Shown: piece by piece, positions 1 to 9,093 of the stretch
Numbering within the stretch: position 1 is the stretch's first letter
How the letters are laid out: each line of letters begins with the position of its first letter
Assembly: GCF_016811075.1 (NCBI RefSeq)
Contig: NZ_JAFBGL010000002.1
Coordinates: 310,001-374,000 of the forward strand
DNA length: 64,000 nt
Direction of reading: 5' to 3'
Origin: Oceaniferula flava
GTDB taxonomy: Bacteria > Verrucomicrobiota > Verrucomicrobiia > Verrucomicrobiales > Akkermansiaceae
Notes under the pieces: model-generated
What the model was told of the DNA's origin: nothing
Databases searched by the model: none
What the model saw: only the letters and a program-made list of their open reading frames with translations
Made by a program: the position numbers and the translations under genes

Positions 1-1
1 G

Positions 2-1021
2 GAATTCATTGCCCATGAGATCACCGACCTCCACCGGGTGGAAAAAATCCCCCTGGAAGACATCGCCATTTTGTTCCGCACCAACTCGCAGTGCCGTCAC
101 CTCGAGCAGGGGCTGCGCGAGGAAGAGATCCCCTACCGGATGATTGGCGCGCAAAGTTTTTACGACAAACGCGAGGTCCGCGATATTCTCGCCTACTTGC
201 AGGTGCTGGCCAACCCGTCCGCCGATATTCCGCTGCTGCGCATCATGAACTCACCGCCCCGGGGGATTGGCCAGGCAGCGGCGATTATTCTCACCGATAA
301 CTCACGGCTGCGTGGTGGCAGCGTGTGGGAATCGATGGGCGTGCCCCCCGAAGACCTTTCCACCCGCGCGAAGAATTCCATCCTCGAGTTCACCACTCTG
401 ATCATGAAATACCGCGAGCGCATGACCAGCGGTGCCGAGAACATGGGCGATGTCTTGTTGGAGCTGATGGAGGAGACCGGCTACATCGAATGGGTCAAGC
501 GCAACTCCAAGAATGAGAAGGAAATGGACATGCGCCGCAACAGCATCGACGATGTGGTGCAGCAGCTCAAAGACGCGTCCAAGAAAGGCAAGACGCTGCA
601 GAAATTCCTCGATCAATCAGCTCTCGCCCGTGACCGCGAGGACGACAATGATATTGAAAAGCAGAAAGGGGTCACCCTCATCACCCTGCATGCCTCCAAG
701 GGGCTGGAGTATCCCATTGTCTACCTCGTGGGCTTGGAAGAAGGGATCCTGCCGCACAAACGCAGTATTGAAGAAGGCACCACCGATGAGGAACGTCGCT
801 TGCTCTACGTTGGCATCACCCGCGCCCAGGACCGCTGCACTCTCACTTGGTGCTCGGTGCGCATGAAATGGGGGCAGGAGCACGCAGGCGAAGCGAGTAA
901 GTTCCTGATGGAGCTCGATGACAAATACGTCGAGCACATGGACTACGATGATATCATGGGTGAGGAAGCCTCCGAGGAAGACCTCGCCAATTTCTTTGCC
1001 GACATGCGTGGTGATTCGTAG
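2..1021 (+). CDS. UvrD/PcrA-type superfamily 1 DNA helicase, C-terminal part (5' end outside window)
   Basis: The frame is open from base 2, so the gene begins upstream; 339 residues are visible of a family usually 650-750 long. Seen: the helicase motif IV region (AILFRTNSQ), the region following it (GAQSFYDKREVRDILAYL), motif V (LITLHASKGLEYPIVYLVG) and motif VI (EERRLLYVGITRAQDR). These belong to domains 1B/2A/2B of 3'-5' DNA helicases that unwind DNA in repair and replication restart. Walker A and B lie in the missing part. The protein ends about 60 residues after motif VI in an acidic tail, shorter than E. coli UvrD. UvrD, PcrA and Rep cannot be separated from this fragment. Confidence 0.93.
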   Translation, partial: EFIAHEITDLHRVEKIPLEDIAILFRTNSQCRHLEQGLREEEIPYRMIGAQSFYDKREVRDILAYLQVLANPSADIPLLRIMNSPPRGIGQAAAIILTDNSRLRGGSVWESMGVPPEDLSTRAKNSILEFTTLIMKYRERMTSGAENMGDVLLELMEETGYIEWVKRNSKNEKEMDMRRNSIDDVVQQLKDASKKGKTLQKFLDQSALARDREDDNDIEKQKGVTLITLHASKGLEYPIVYLVGLEEGILPHKRSIEEGTTDEERRLLYVGITRAQDRCTLTWCSVRMKWGQEHAGEASKFLMELDDKYVEHMDYDDIMGEEASEEDLANFFADMRGDS

Positions 1022-1095
1022 ATCGACTTCTCTCACGCTGGGCTTAGCTGAGCTAAGAGCTTGAAAAGCTTCATTGCGGCGATTATATCGGAGCC

Positions 1096-1605
1096 ATGGA
1101 TTCCTACGTCATCAAGATCTTCCTTTACGAAGTGGAGCCGCTCATCTGGCGGCGCTTCACTGTGCCGGCGACAGCGACCTTTGCGGAATTCAATGAAATC
1201 ATCCAGAAGGTCATGGGGTGGAGCGGGGGGCAAGACCACCAGTTCCGTCATGGCAAAGGGCGGCATCTCGGCAGTGTGATCTCGAATACGCAGGAACAAG
1301 TCGGACCACAGGATGATTTTACCGACGAAAAGGAGGTGGTGCTCAAGGATTTTGTCGGTCGCAGACGGCTGTCGCTGCGTCTGATGTATCGCTACGATTT
1401 CTTTGACGAGTGGACCCATGAAGTTGTCATCGAGGAAAAATCCGAGGCCGATGCTCCGAAGGTGTTAGAAGGCGAGCGCGCCTGCCCGCCGGAAGATTGC
1501 GGTGGCTCGTTTGGCTACAAGGAATGCATGGGAGGCTTCGCCGAGTGGATGGATGACGACTTCGATCCAGAGGCCTTCGATCCTGAGTCGATTAAGCTCC
1601 CGTAG
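1096..1605 (+). CDS. plasmid pRiA4b ORF-3-like family protein
   Basis: A 169-residue protein resembling the PRiA4_ORF3 family (Pfam PF07929): it opens with YVIKIFLYEVEPLIWRRF, followed by a segment on FAEFNEIIQKVMGW, then HxF- and Y-rich beta strands (LMYRYDFFDEWTHEV) and a Cys-Pro pair near the C-terminus (ACPPEDCGG). The family is common in bacteria and has no established biochemical role; the name comes from a plasmid ORF and does not imply mobility here. GGAG lies just before the ATG. The stop codon falls inside the inverted repeat at 1602-1680. Confidence 0.8.
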   Translation: MDSYVIKIFLYEVEPLIWRRFTVPATATFAEFNEIIQKVMGWSGGQDHQFRHGKGRHLGSVISNTQEQVGPQDDFTDEKEVVLKDFVGRRRLSLRLMYRYDFFDEWTHEVVIEEKSEADAPKVLEGERACPPEDCGGSFGYKECMGGFAEWMDDDFDPEAFDPESIKLP

Positions 1606-1680
1606 CGAAAGGTTTGTAACCTTCGAGCATAGCAAACGGATCTAGCCGCCAACCTACGAAGGTTGCAAACCCTTCGCTAC
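1602..1680. repeat. imperfect inverted repeat, two 24-nt arms (REP-like)
   Basis: Arms 1602-1625 and 1657-1680 are reverse complements at 22 of 24 positions, separated by 31 nt. Each arm is itself nearly palindromic (AAGGTT-TGT-AACCTT and AAGGTT-GCA-AACCCTT), so DNA or RNA could form one long stem or a cruciform of two small ones. It contains the stop codon of the gene at 1096-1605 and could act as its terminator, though there is no T-tract. It looks like a dispersed palindromic repeat rather than a classical terminator. Confidence 0.75.
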
Positions 1681-1695
1681 AAGCAGAAATAAGCC

Positions 1696-2046
1696 ATGAC
1701 TGTTGCCGATGTGATTGATTACTGTAGCGCTAAAAAGGGCGCGGTGGAAACCACGCCTTTCGGTCCGCAGGCGCTGGTTTACAAGGTGATGGGCAAGATG
1801 TTTGCCCTCACCGATCCGGACGAATACCCGCCTTTTGTGAATCTCAAATGCGACCCTGATCGCGCGCTGGAACTGCGCGATGAACACGAGGCGGTGAAGC
1901 CTGGCTATCACATGAGCAAGAGGCACTGGAATAGCGTCTATCTCGACGGCACACTAGCGCCCGAGCTGATTCGTGAGCTGATCGACTACTCCTACGACTT
2001 GGTGGTCAAGGGGCTGAAAAAGGTAGATCGTGAAAAGCTCGGCTGA
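1696..2046 (+). CDS. MmcQ/YjbR family protein
   Basis: A 116-residue protein with the MmcQ/YjbR (CyaY-like fold) pattern: TPFGPQALVYKVMGKMFALT, then FVNLKCDPDRALELRDEHEAVKPGYHMSKRHWNSVYLDG and a C-terminal helix. Members are small alpha/beta proteins often labelled DNA-binding on structural grounds; cellular function is not established. Full family length. Transcription is likely independent of the gene before it, since the inverted repeat lies between them. Confidence 0.85.
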   Translation: MTVADVIDYCSAKKGAVETTPFGPQALVYKVMGKMFALTDPDEYPPFVNLKCDPDRALELRDEHEAVKPGYHMSKRHWNSVYLDGTLAPELIRELIDYSYDLVVKGLKKVDREKLG

Positions 2047-2144
2047 GGCCGCAGTGAGATATCGACGTTCTGGCAAAGCCATTCAGCTGAGTCTCTAGCA
2101 GGACGTTAGCAGGCACTGCATTCCAAGCATTCCGCGAATTTAAA

Positions 2145-2162
2145 GCGGCGATGCCTCGCCGC
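2145..2162. terminator. GC-rich hairpin between convergent genes
   Basis: GCGGCGA-TGCC-TCGCCGC forms a perfect 7-bp stem with a 4-nt loop, flanked by TTTAAA on the left and TCCTAAA on the right. It sits between the ends of the MmcQ-like gene (+) and the VOC gene (-) and could serve both. No long T-tract, so it may equally be a dispersed palindromic element. Confidence 0.5.
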
Positions 2163-2178
2163 ACTCCTAAAGTGAGAG

Positions 2179-2526
2179 TTAATCGCGGCGGCAGGTCATC
2201 ATGAACTCGTTGCCGTCGGGGTCGATGCACATGGCGAGGTGCAGTGGATCTTCCTCGGTGTCGGTGGGTTCGCGTGTCAGCTTGCCACCGTGCTCTTTGA
2301 GTTTTTCAATGCCGGCTCGGAGGTCGTCGAGCTGAAAACTGAGGCCAGTCCAAGTGCGCTTGCCTTCGCCTCCACCGTGGATGCCGATGGTCGCTCCGGC
2401 GATGACGATTTCGCTCCAAGTCTCCGACTCAAAGCTAATCTCACCGCCGAAGAGATCGCGGTAGAAGTGCAGGCAGCGTTTCCAATCGGCTGCCCACAGC
2501 ACGTATTTGACTTTTTCGACCTTCAT
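2179..2526 (-). CDS. VOC-superfamily (glyoxalase/bleomycin-resistance-like) protein
   Basis: A 115-residue protein with the paired beta-alpha-beta-beta-beta layout of the vicinal oxygen chelate superfamily: LWAADWKRCLHFYRDLFG at the start and a C-terminal DPLHLAMCIDPDGNEFMMT. The superfamily includes metal-dependent isomerases, dioxygenases and antibiotic-binding proteins; the substrate here cannot be told. Its start is 4 nt from the leuS stop on the same strand, so the two are probably cotranscribed. Confidence 0.8.
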   Translation of the reverse strand: MKVEKVKYVLWAADWKRCLHFYRDLFGGEISFESETWSEIVIAGATIGIHGGGEGKRTWTGLSFQLDDLRAGIEKLKEHGGKLTREPTDTEEDPLHLAMCIDPDGNEFMMTCRRD

Positions 2527-2530
2527 GATG

Positions 2531-5332
2531 TCAGTTGGCGACGATGTTCACCAGACGACCTGGGACCACGATGATTTTGCGGATCGTTTTGCCATCGGTG
2601 TGCAGCTGGACGTTTTTATCCTGCTGCGCGAGGGCTTCGATTTCATCTTTCGGCGCATCCTTGGCCACGGTGATCTTGCCGCGCAGCTTACCGTTGACCT
2701 GTACCACGATTTCCACCTCGTCTTCGACCAGGTATTCCTCCTTGTAGCTCGGCCAGGCACGGTCCGCGAGAATGCGACCGCGTGAGCACTTCGCACTTGG
2801 GAAGGCTTCGCCTACCTGCTCGTGAATTTCTTCGGTAAGGTGTGGGGCAAATGGGTTGAGGCACTTGAGCAGATCGCGCAGCAATACAGCTGGCAGTTTT
2901 TCCGCTGCGGTGAAGGCATTGGTGCAGACCATCATCTGGGAGATGGCGGTGTTGAACGAAAGCTTTTCGATGTCCTCGCCCACTTTCTTGATGGTTTCGT
3001 GCAGCACTTTCAGCAGCGCCTTATCCGTAGGTTCGTCATCGGTGAGTTTGCTGGACAGCACCCACTCGCCTTCCTGGTTTTGCTCAAAGGCAAGACGCCA
3101 GACACGTGCGAGGAAACGTGAAACACCCTCGACGCCTTTCATCTGCCATGGCTTGACCTGCTCGAGCGGTCCCATGAACATTTCGTAGAGACGCAAGGCA
3201 TCAGCACCGTATTCTTTTACCACATCGTCCGGGTTGACGACGTTGCCGAGAGACTTGGACATCTTTTCGGCTTTGCCTCTTACACGAATTGAGCGATCAG
3301 ATTTTAATACATAATTTTCACCGTCTTTATCAACTTGTTCTCCGTTGAGTGGTTCCTTGGTAAGAGGTTCACCGCTGGATTTATGATGGAAAGTATTATC
3401 TTGCTCAGTGACGTCTTTGAAGGAAACAAGTGTTCCATCAGATGCTCGGAATTGTGAGAATTCCATTTCGCCAAGAATCAGGCCTTGGTTGACCAGTTTT
3501 TGGAACGGCTCGATGGTGGAGACGTGGCCGAGATCGTGCAACACCTTGTGCCAGAAGCGGGCGTAGAGCAGGTGCAGCACGGCGTGCTCGGTGCCGCCAA
3601 CGTAGAGGTCCACCATGCCGGTGCCTTCGTTGCCAGACCAATACTCTTCAGCTTCTTTTGAGATGAAGCGATCGGTGTTGTTAGGATCGCAGTAGCGCAT
3701 GTAATACCAGCATGAGCCAGCCCACTGGGGCATGGTGTTGGTTTCGCGTTTGGCGGTCTCCGAGTAGTTGATCCAATCGGTCGCCTTGGCCAGCGGGCCT
3801 TCCGGGGATCCGGTCGGTTTGAAATCGTCCATCTCAGGCTGCAGCACGGGTAGCTCGGATTCCGGCACAGGTTTGTGCTGGCCGTCTTCCCAGAGAATAG
3901 GGAAGGGCTCGCCCCAGTAGCGCTGGCGGGAGAACAGCCAGTCGCGGAGTTTGTAGTTCACCTTGGCGTGGCCGTGGCCTTCTGATTCCAGCCACTGGAT
4001 GATGGCTTTCTTGGCATCGCGGGTCTTCATGCCGTCGAGGAAACCGGAGTTCACGGCGGTGCCGTTGCCGGTGAACCCTTGCCACTCGTCATCGCCCTTA
4101 GGCTGGACGACCTGCACCACAGGGAGATCAAATTTCTGGGCAAACTCGTAATCGCGCTCGTCGTGGCCTGGCACGGCCATGATGGCTCCGCTGCCGTAGC
4201 CCATCATCACGTAATCGGCGATCCACACGGGGATCTGCTCGCCGTTCACCGGATTGGTGGCGGTGGCGCCGGTGGGCACGCCGGATTTGTGTTTGTTCAG
4301 GTCGCCTCGTTCGAGGTCCGACTTGGATGCGCAAGTTTGGATGTATTCTTCCACCGCCTGCTTTTGCTCAGGCGAGGTGATTTGGGATACCAGTGGGTGC
4401 TCGGGTGCCAGCACCATGTAGGTGGCGCCGAACAGGGTGTCGGGACGGGTGGTGAAGACGGTGACTTGGAAAGGATTGTAGCCACCTTCGCCGGCGGTGT
4501 TCGCGGCCTCGTTCGGTGAGACCTCGAAACGGACCTCGGCACCGACCGATTTTCCGATCCAGTTTTTCTGCAGCAGCTTGATCGACTCCGGCCAATCGAG
4601 GTCATCGAGCTCGTTAATCAATCGTTCGGCATACTTGGTGATGCGCAGCATCCACTGGCGCAGCGGGCGGCGTTCGACGGTTTCTCCTTTGGCTTTCCAC
4701 TCCTCGATTTCCTCGTTCGCCAGCACGGTGCCCATGGACGGCGACCAGTTCACGGGGGCTTCGTGGATGAAGGCAAGGCGGACTTCGTCGATCTGCTCGC
4801 GGGTCCATCCTTTTTCTTCCAGCTCACTCACAGGGGCGGCTTTTTGGGTTTCCTCGTTGAAATACGATCCGTAGAGCTGCAGGAAAATCCACTGGGTCCA
4901 GCGCACGTAGTTGGGATCGGTGGTGTTGACCTCGCGGGTCCAATCGTAGCCAAAGCCCAAGGACTTCAGCTGGCGGCGGAAGTTATCGACGTTTGCCTCC
5001 GTGGTAATCCGTGGGTGCTGGCCGGTTTTGATTGCGTATTGCTCGGCAGGCAGGCCGAAGGCGTCCCAACCCATCGGGTGCAGGACGTTGTGATCGTTCA
5101 TCTTTTTATACCGACCCAAGATGTCCGTGGCGGTGTATCCCTCGGGGTGACCGACGTGCAGGCCGGCTCCGGACGGGTAGGGGAACATATCGAGGATGAA
5201 ATACTTCGGCTTGGAGGCATCGAAGTCGTCATCACCGGGGTTCGGAGTGCGGAATGTTTGGGCATCATCCCAGTGTTTCTGCCACTTGGATTCGAACTCG
5301 TCGAAGGGGAAAGGTTTACGTTGGTCGGACAT
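2531..5332 (-). CDS. leuS: leucyl-tRNA synthetase
   Basis: Class I aminoacyl-tRNA synthetase that charges tRNA-Leu in the cytoplasm. The 933 residues include the HIGH-type signature HVGH (59-62), the editing (CP1) domain with [22 protein letters not shown] in the catalytic core, KMSKS (about 689-693) and a C-terminal anticodon-binding domain. The start is placed at 5330-5332 ([10 protein letters not shown]); the frame is open 73 codons further but that extension is unlike LeuRS and enters the neighbouring gene. Residues about 638-684, just before KMSKS, lie in a strikingly AT-rich stretch (see findings). No Shine-Dalgarno is obvious; a 7-nt periodic repeat precedes the start. Confidence 0.97.
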   Translation of the reverse strand: MSDQRKPFPFDEFESKWQKHWDDAQTFRTPNPGDDDFDASKPKYFILDMFPYPSGAGLHVGHPEGYTATDILGRYKKMNDHNVLHPMGWDAFGLPAEQYAIKTGQHPRITTEANVDNFRRQLKSLGFGYDWTREVNTTDPNYVRWTQWIFLQLYGSYFNEETQKAAPVSELEEKGWTREQIDEVRLAFIHEAPVNWSPSMGTVLANEEIEEWKAKGETVERRPLRQWMLRITKYAERLINELDDLDWPESIKLLQKNWIGKSVGAEVRFEVSPNEAANTAGEGGYNPFQVTVFTTRPDTLFGATYMVLAPEHPLVSQITSPEQKQAVEEYIQTCASKSDLERGDLNKHKSGVPTGATATNPVNGEQIPVWIADYVMMGYGSGAIMAVPGHDERDYEFAQKFDLPVVQVVQPKGDDEWQGFTGNGTAVNSGFLDGMKTRDAKKAIIQWLESEGHGHAKVNYKLRDWLFSRQRYWGEPFPILWEDGQHKPVPESELPVLQPEMDDFKPTGSPEGPLAKATDWINYSETAKRETNTMPQWAGSCWYYMRYCDPNNTDRFISKEAEEYWSGNEGTGMVDLYVGGTEHAVLHLLYARFWHKVLHDLGHVSTIEPFQKLVNQGLILGEMEFSQFRASDGTLVSFKDVTEQDNTFHHKSSGEPLTKEPLNGEQVDKDGENYVLKSDRSIRVRGKAEKMSKSLGNVVNPDDVVKEYGADALRLYEMFMGPLEQVKPWQMKGVEGVSRFLARVWRLAFEQNQEGEWVLSSKLTDDEPTDKALLKVLHETIKKVGEDIEKLSFNTAISQMMVCTNAFTAAEKLPAVLLRDLLKCLNPFAPHLTEEIHEQVGEAFPSAKCSRGRILADRAWPSYKEEYLVEDEVEIVVQVNGKLRGKITVAKDAPKDEIEALAQQDKNVQLHTDGKTIRKIIVVPGRLVNIVAN

Positions 5333-5337
5333 GTTAG

Positions 5338-5365
5338 GAATAGTGAATGTTGAATGAAGAATTGT
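5338..5365 (-). repeat. 7-nt periodic leader repeat before leuS
   Basis: Four tandem heptamers of the form GAATNNN on the plus strand (GAATAGT, GAATGTT, GAATGAA, GAATTGT), so the leuS mRNA leader reads ATTC every seven bases, ending 5 nt before the start codon. A similar 7-nt periodic tract precedes lpdA at 9094-9128, and both end in ATTCCTAA on the coding strand. Function unknown. Confidence 0.6.
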
Positions 5366-5370
5366 GGAAA

Positions 5371-6042
5371 TCAGGCAATGACTGAAAAGATATTGATGGC
5401 AAGTGACAGGAGGAAAAAGCCACCAAAGATGACGGCGAGGACAATGCCTGCGGCGTCCATTTTTTTGTGATCGGCGAAGCCTTGGGGACAGGCAATCAGA
5501 GCGATGTTTAGGAGGTTGTTCACCAGCGGGACGAGGAACAGCAAGAGCCACCAGCCGCTGATGCCGATATTTCTAATGCGAAGGATGGCAAAGCGAAGAT
5601 AGAAAAAGAGAAAGATCACCAAAGCTCCAAGGAGGATAATGGGCGACGGTTCCGTGCGGCGCGCGTATGTCAAAACTGCAAGCACAACGATGGCGACCAT
5701 CAGCAGCAGGTTTCTCATGAAGTAATTCAATCTTCGGATGCCTCCGTATTCTTTGAGTTCCTCTGGCTGATAGGGGGAGGGGGCGTCCGCCGGCGACGGC
5801 ATGCTTGCCGGTGGATGGTATGGGTTGACCGATTCAGTCTGCTCCACGGGGGCCGCTTGTGGGCTTGGTTGGAGCTCGGCGATCTGGCTGTGCACAGTCC
5901 AATCCGCCATGCCTTGTTTCCAGACCATGGAGGTATTGAGTAGCCTGCCTGACGTGATCATCTGCTGTAGCTCAGCCGTGGAAACGGGGCCTGCTTGGGC
6001 TCCGTTTCTGTCTGTGTAATACCATGGATCGGTGACTTGCAT
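5371..6042 (-). CDS. GYF_2 (DUF4339) plus DUF805 membrane protein
   Basis: 223 residues. N-terminal GYF_2/DUF4339 domain (about 6-60: [15 protein letters not shown], then VWKQGMADW), a Pro/Ser-rich linker, then a membrane region of about four helices with the DUF805 signature ([21 protein letters not shown]). GYF-like domains bind proline-rich peptides in other proteins; DUF805 proteins are small inner-membrane proteins of unknown role. It lies 38 nt upstream of leuS on the same strand. A second GYF_2 membrane protein follows at 6155-7024, suggesting an old duplication of the N-terminal domain. Confidence 0.8.
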   Translation of the reverse strand: MQVTDPWYYTDRNGAQAGPVSTAELQQMITSGRLLNTSMVWKQGMADWTVHSQIAELQPSPQAAPVEQTESVNPYHPPASMPSPADAPSPYQPEELKEYGGIRRLNYFMRNLLLMVAIVVLAVLTYARRTEPSPIILLGALVIFLFFYLRFAILRIRNIGISGWWLLLFLVPLVNNLLNIALIACPQGFADHKKMDAAGIVLAVIFGGFFLLSLAINIFSVIA

Positions 6043-6089
6043 GCTCAGGGAGAGGTTCTGGTGCCGCCGTGTTTAGCGAATTATAGGGG

Positions 6090-6131
6090 AAAGAAAAGAA
6101 AAACCCCGGAGGGACAGTAGCCCGCCGGGGT
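6090..6131 (-). terminator. Rho-independent terminator of the gene at 6155-7024
   Basis: ACCCCGG (6103-6109) pairs with CCGGGGT (6125-6131), with GGG/CCC pairing inside the loop. Reading on the minus strand, the stem is followed by a U-rich run (complement of AAAGAAAAGAAAA). Confidence 0.88.
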
Positions 6132-6154
6132 GGAGAGAGTGGGGGGAAGATGAA

Positions 6155-7024
6155 TTAGTAGAGTGAGAGTCCGCCGGGCTTGTCTTCGGACGGGTTGCTC
6201 AGGCGTAGATCGTGCATGTAGTTCACCGCGTTGCACATTTGCTTCATCAGAATGAAATACATCACGAGGCCAGCGATACCGGCAATGCTGACGAGTGAAC
6301 CGACGATGTTCAGGATGGGGTAGGCGAGGAAGACACCTTCCTTGGCCTTTGGCGCAGCGACCAGCTTGCTGTGGGAGGCGGTGACGCGGTTCCAGTCCTG
6401 AGACCATTTCCAATAGGCGATGAAATACCAGTAGAGATTGAACAGGGGGATGAACAGGAAACCGACCGATTTGCCGGGCGTTGTGGTGGCGCCACCGGGT
6501 TGGATCACGGTCCAGGCGCGGTGCAAATACACCAAGCCGAGGATGCCTCCAAACGCGAGAGACAGACCACCGACAATGAGCAGGACGATGCTGGCGACGG
6601 ATGGTTCGCTGGTTGTAGTGCTGCTATTCAGGCCGTAGGGGTCTGCGGCATCGTAGCTGGAGCTATCCTGGAGGCCCATCATGACAAATCCGGCCATGAA
6701 TAGGATGAAGCCGAACAAAAAGGTGCCGATGAACAGCCCGTAGTTGGTGCGTTTGACCTCTGGGATCGGGTAGTCGTCATGACTGACTGGGGCGGTGACG
6801 GATGTTTGTGGTGTTGCGTAGGGGTTACCGGCGGCAGTGGTTTGAGTGGGGAGCAATCCGGGGACCTGGGTGGCGGGTGTCCACTCAGCCATGCCTTCGG
6901 ACCAGACGAGGGTGGCGGAGCTGACGGTGCCTGCCGCTGAAAGCTGTCTCAAGCCATCAGCGCTAACGGGGCCAGCCTGTTGGCCGGCGGAGTCGGTGTA
7001 GAACCATTGTTTTTCTGTAGTCAT
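6155..7024 (-). CDS. GYF_2 (DUF4339) membrane protein with DUF4328-like region
   Basis: 289 residues. GYF_2 domain at about 5-58 (WFYTDSAGQQAGPVS, VWSEGMAEW), a low-complexity linker, two transmembrane segments around 95-175 (FIGTFLFGFILFMAGFVMMG; IVLLIVGGLSLAFGGILGLV), then a conserved membrane-adjacent segment (VGFLFIPLFNLYWYFIAY) and a last TM near 245-265. The C-terminal part resembles DUF4328-type proteins; the assignment is tentative. It has its own downstream terminator and lies 20 nt after the LURP-one-like gene, so those two may form a unit. Confidence 0.72.
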   Translation of the reverse strand: MTTEKQWFYTDSAGQQAGPVSADGLRQLSAAGTVSSATLVWSEGMAEWTPATQVPGLLPTQTTAAGNPYATPQTSVTAPVSHDDYPIPEVKRTNYGLFIGTFLFGFILFMAGFVMMGLQDSSSYDAADPYGLNSSTTTSEPSVASIVLLIVGGLSLAFGGILGLVYLHRAWTVIQPGGATTTPGKSVGFLFIPLFNLYWYFIAYWKWSQDWNRVTASHSKLVAAPKAKEGVFLAYPILNIVGSLVSIAGIAGLVMYFILMKQMCNAVNYMHDLRLSNPSEDKPGGLSLY

Positions 7025-7044
7025 CGTAGTTACGGGTAAATTGT

Positions 7045-7635
7045 TTAACCTCGCGAGCGCTCCAGCAGAAGCAGCATGAGGAAGGAGTAAATGAGGTTGG
7101 TCTCTTCTTGCACGGTCAGTTCACCCAGTTTTTCGATGGTGAATTTCCCTTCCCAAAGCGCCGGCTGCTTGCGCACGCGCATGACCGGGGTGCCATCGGA
7201 GCGGGTCGCCAGGTAGGTGGGGTGGAACAGGTAACCGGAAAGCATGCCGACGATGGGAAGCTCGCCGAACAGGCCGTCCATGACTTTGACCCATGGGCTT
7301 TCCTCCTGGAGGTTGAAGTCGGTGGTGTCGTCACCGGGGTTGAAAACATCATAGCGGGCGCGCCAGAGAGACTTCATCCCTTGGCGACCAACCGAGCCGA
7401 TCTCATTGCCCGCGGCATCGTAGAAAAAGTAGCGGGCGGACCAATCGATCACCTTGTTCGCCTTGATCGCGGCGATCTGGCGGCTCTTGGTATTGTCGGA
7501 GAAAATTTGGATGTCCTCCTTGAGTTTGAACATCTTCTGTTTGACGTAACAGATACTGTTTCCCTGCGCGTCTTCAACGAAGATCTGCGGGGCGAGGGCG
7601 ACGATTTTGAAACGGAACTGAAGTGGGTAGTTCAT
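7045..7635 (-). CDS. LURP-one-related / tubby C-terminal-like protein
   Basis: 196 residues from MNYPLQFRFKIVALAPQIFV. The alternating beta-strand pattern with FVEDAQGNSICYVKQKMFKLKE, a central W-rich part and a late strand with VMRVRKQPALWEGKFTIEKL fits LURP-one-related proteins (tubby-like/scramblase beta-barrel fold), which are lipid-associated but poorly understood in bacteria. The frame is open 70 codons further upstream, but that part is low-complexity and crosses the lpdA terminator, so the internal ATG at 7633-7635 is chosen. Confidence 0.65.
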   Translation of the reverse strand: MNYPLQFRFKIVALAPQIFVEDAQGNSICYVKQKMFKLKEDIQIFSDNTKSRQIAAIKANKVIDWSARYFFYDAAGNEIGSVGRQGMKSLWRARYDVFNPGDDTTDFNLQEESPWVKVMDGLFGELPIVGMLSGYLFHPTYLATRSDGTPVMRVRKQPALWEGKFTIEKLGELTVQEETNLIYSFLMLLLLERSRG

Positions 7636-7656
7636 ACGGGTGTTTGGGTGAATGGG

Positions 7657-7688
7657 CAAAAAAATGCGGGAGCACTGTGCTCCCGCAT
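7657..7688 (-). terminator. Rho-independent terminator of lpdA
   Basis: Perfect 12-bp inverted repeat: ATGCGGGAGCAC (7664-7675) with GTGCTCCCGCAT (7677-7688). On the minus strand it is followed by a run of seven U (complement of AAAAAAA at 7658-7664). It ends about 20 nt after the lpdA stop. Confidence 0.93.
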
Positions 7689-7708
7689 CGGTTAGATTAA
7701 ATGATGGC

Positions 7709-9085
7709 CTAGAAGTGAATCGCGTGGCCGTCTGCATCGAGCGTGGCCTCGTGGATGGCTTCTGCCAGTGTTGGGTGAGCGTGGATGGTGGAGTGCAGCT
7801 CATCGGTGGTGAGTTCCATTTCCAGAGCCAGACCCATTTCCGCAATCAGTTCGGTGGCGTTGTCACCGATGATGTGAGCGCCGAGCAGCTCGCCGTGTTC
7901 CTTGCCGAAGAGAAGTTTCACGAAGCCTTCCGCATCGCCAGATGCCTGGGCCTTGCCGAGGGCGGCGTAAGGGAACTTGCCGACCTTGTATTCGACACCT
8001 TCTTCCTTGAGTGCGCGCTCGGTCTTGCCGACGGAGGCGACCTGTGGGTGGCAGTAGGTGCAACCAGGGAAATTGCCCACCTTGCGAGGAGTGTGGCCTT
8101 CGACGAAGAGGCCTTCGACGAGTTGGATGGCTTCGAAGCTGGCTGTGTGAGCCAGCCATGGTGGGCCGGAGATGTCGCCGCAGGCGTAAACGCTCGGGAT
8201 GGAGGTCTCGTAGCGATCGCCGACTTTGATGAAGCCGCGGTCGAGTTCCATTTCCATGCCTCCGGGGAGGACGGGAGCCACACCGATGGCAACGAGGCAG
8301 ACATCGGCGGTGATGGTTTCGTTTCCTTTCGGTCCTTCGACATCGATGGAAACGGAGTCGCCATTGTCCTTGAAGTTGACGCACTTGGTATCGGTCAGGC
8401 AGCGCACGCCTTGCTTGGTGAAGGACTTCTGCAGTTCTTTACCAATCTCATCGTCCTCGACAGGGAGCAGGTTAGGCTGCATTTCGATGATGGTGACCTT
8501 GGTGCCGTAAGCATTGTAAACGTAAGCGAACTCAACGCCGATGGCACCGGCGCCGATGATGACCATTTCTTTCGGCTGCTGTGGCAGCACCATGGCTTCC
8601 TTGGAGCTGATCACGGACTTGCCGTTGAAGGGAAGAGGTGGCAACTCGCGGCTCTTACAACCGGTGGCGACCAGGATGTTCTTGCCTTCGATGATCTGCT
8701 TGGAGCCGTCTGCGGCGGTGACTTCCACCTTGTTTTCAGCTGCGATGGAGCCGAAGCCACGGATGTAGTCGACCTTGTTTTTCTTGAACAGAAACTCGAT
8801 ACCGCCAGCGAGGCGATCGGAGACCTGACGTGAACGGCCGATGACCTTGGACCAATCGTAGGTCAGGTTCTCAAATGCGAGGCCGAAGGTGGCGGCTTTC
8901 TTGGTGAGTGTCTGGAAGAGCTCGGCGTTTTTGAGCAGGGCCTTGGTGGGGATACAGCCCCAGTTCAGGCAGGTGCCGCCAGCGCGGTCGGCCTCAACTA
9001 CGGCGACTTTTTTTCCGAGTTGGGCTCCGCGGATGGCTCCGACGTATCCGGCGGGGCCTCCGCCGATGACAATGAGATCGTACAT
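7709..9085 (-). CDS. lpdA: dihydrolipoyl dehydrogenase (E3)
   Basis: FAD-dependent disulfide oxidoreductase that reoxidises dihydrolipoamide in 2-oxo-acid dehydrogenase complexes and the glycine cleavage system. The 458 residues show the FAD motif VIGGGPAGYVGAI (6-18), the redox pair Cys39/Cys44 in GGTCLNWGC, an NAD-binding GAGAIGVEFA, and the C-terminal catalytic His-Glu in HAHPTLAEAIHEA. No E1 or E2 gene is nearby, so it is probably shared between complexes. A clear terminator follows and a 7-nt periodic tract precedes its start. Confidence 0.95.
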   Translation of the reverse strand: MYDLIVIGGGPAGYVGAIRGAQLGKKVAVVEADRAGGTCLNWGCIPTKALLKNAELFQTLTKKAATFGLAFENLTYDWSKVIGRSRQVSDRLAGGIEFLFKKNKVDYIRGFGSIAAENKVEVTAADGSKQIIEGKNILVATGCKSRELPPLPFNGKSVISSKEAMVLPQQPKEMVIIGAGAIGVEFAYVYNAYGTKVTIIEMQPNLLPVEDDEIGKELQKSFTKQGVRCLTDTKCVNFKDNGDSVSIDVEGPKGNETITADVCLVAIGVAPVLPGGMEMELDRGFIKVGDRYETSIPSVYACGDISGPPWLAHTASFEAIQLVEGLFVEGHTPRKVGNFPGCTYCHPQVASVGKTERALKEEGVEYKVGKFPYAALGKAQASGDAEGFVKLLFGKEHGELLGAHIIGDNATELIAEMGLALEMELTTDELHSTIHAHPTLAEAIHEATLDADGHAIHF

Positions 9086-9093
9086 GATAATTA

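Noticed and set aside
1096-1605. pRiA4b ORF-3-like gene as a sign of a plasmid or transposon
   Set aside because: The name is historical; there are no transposase, integrase or terminal repeats around it.
5333-5551. N-terminal extension of leuS by 73 codons
   Set aside because: The extra sequence is unlike LeuRS, crosses the leader repeat and overlaps the GYF/DUF805 gene.
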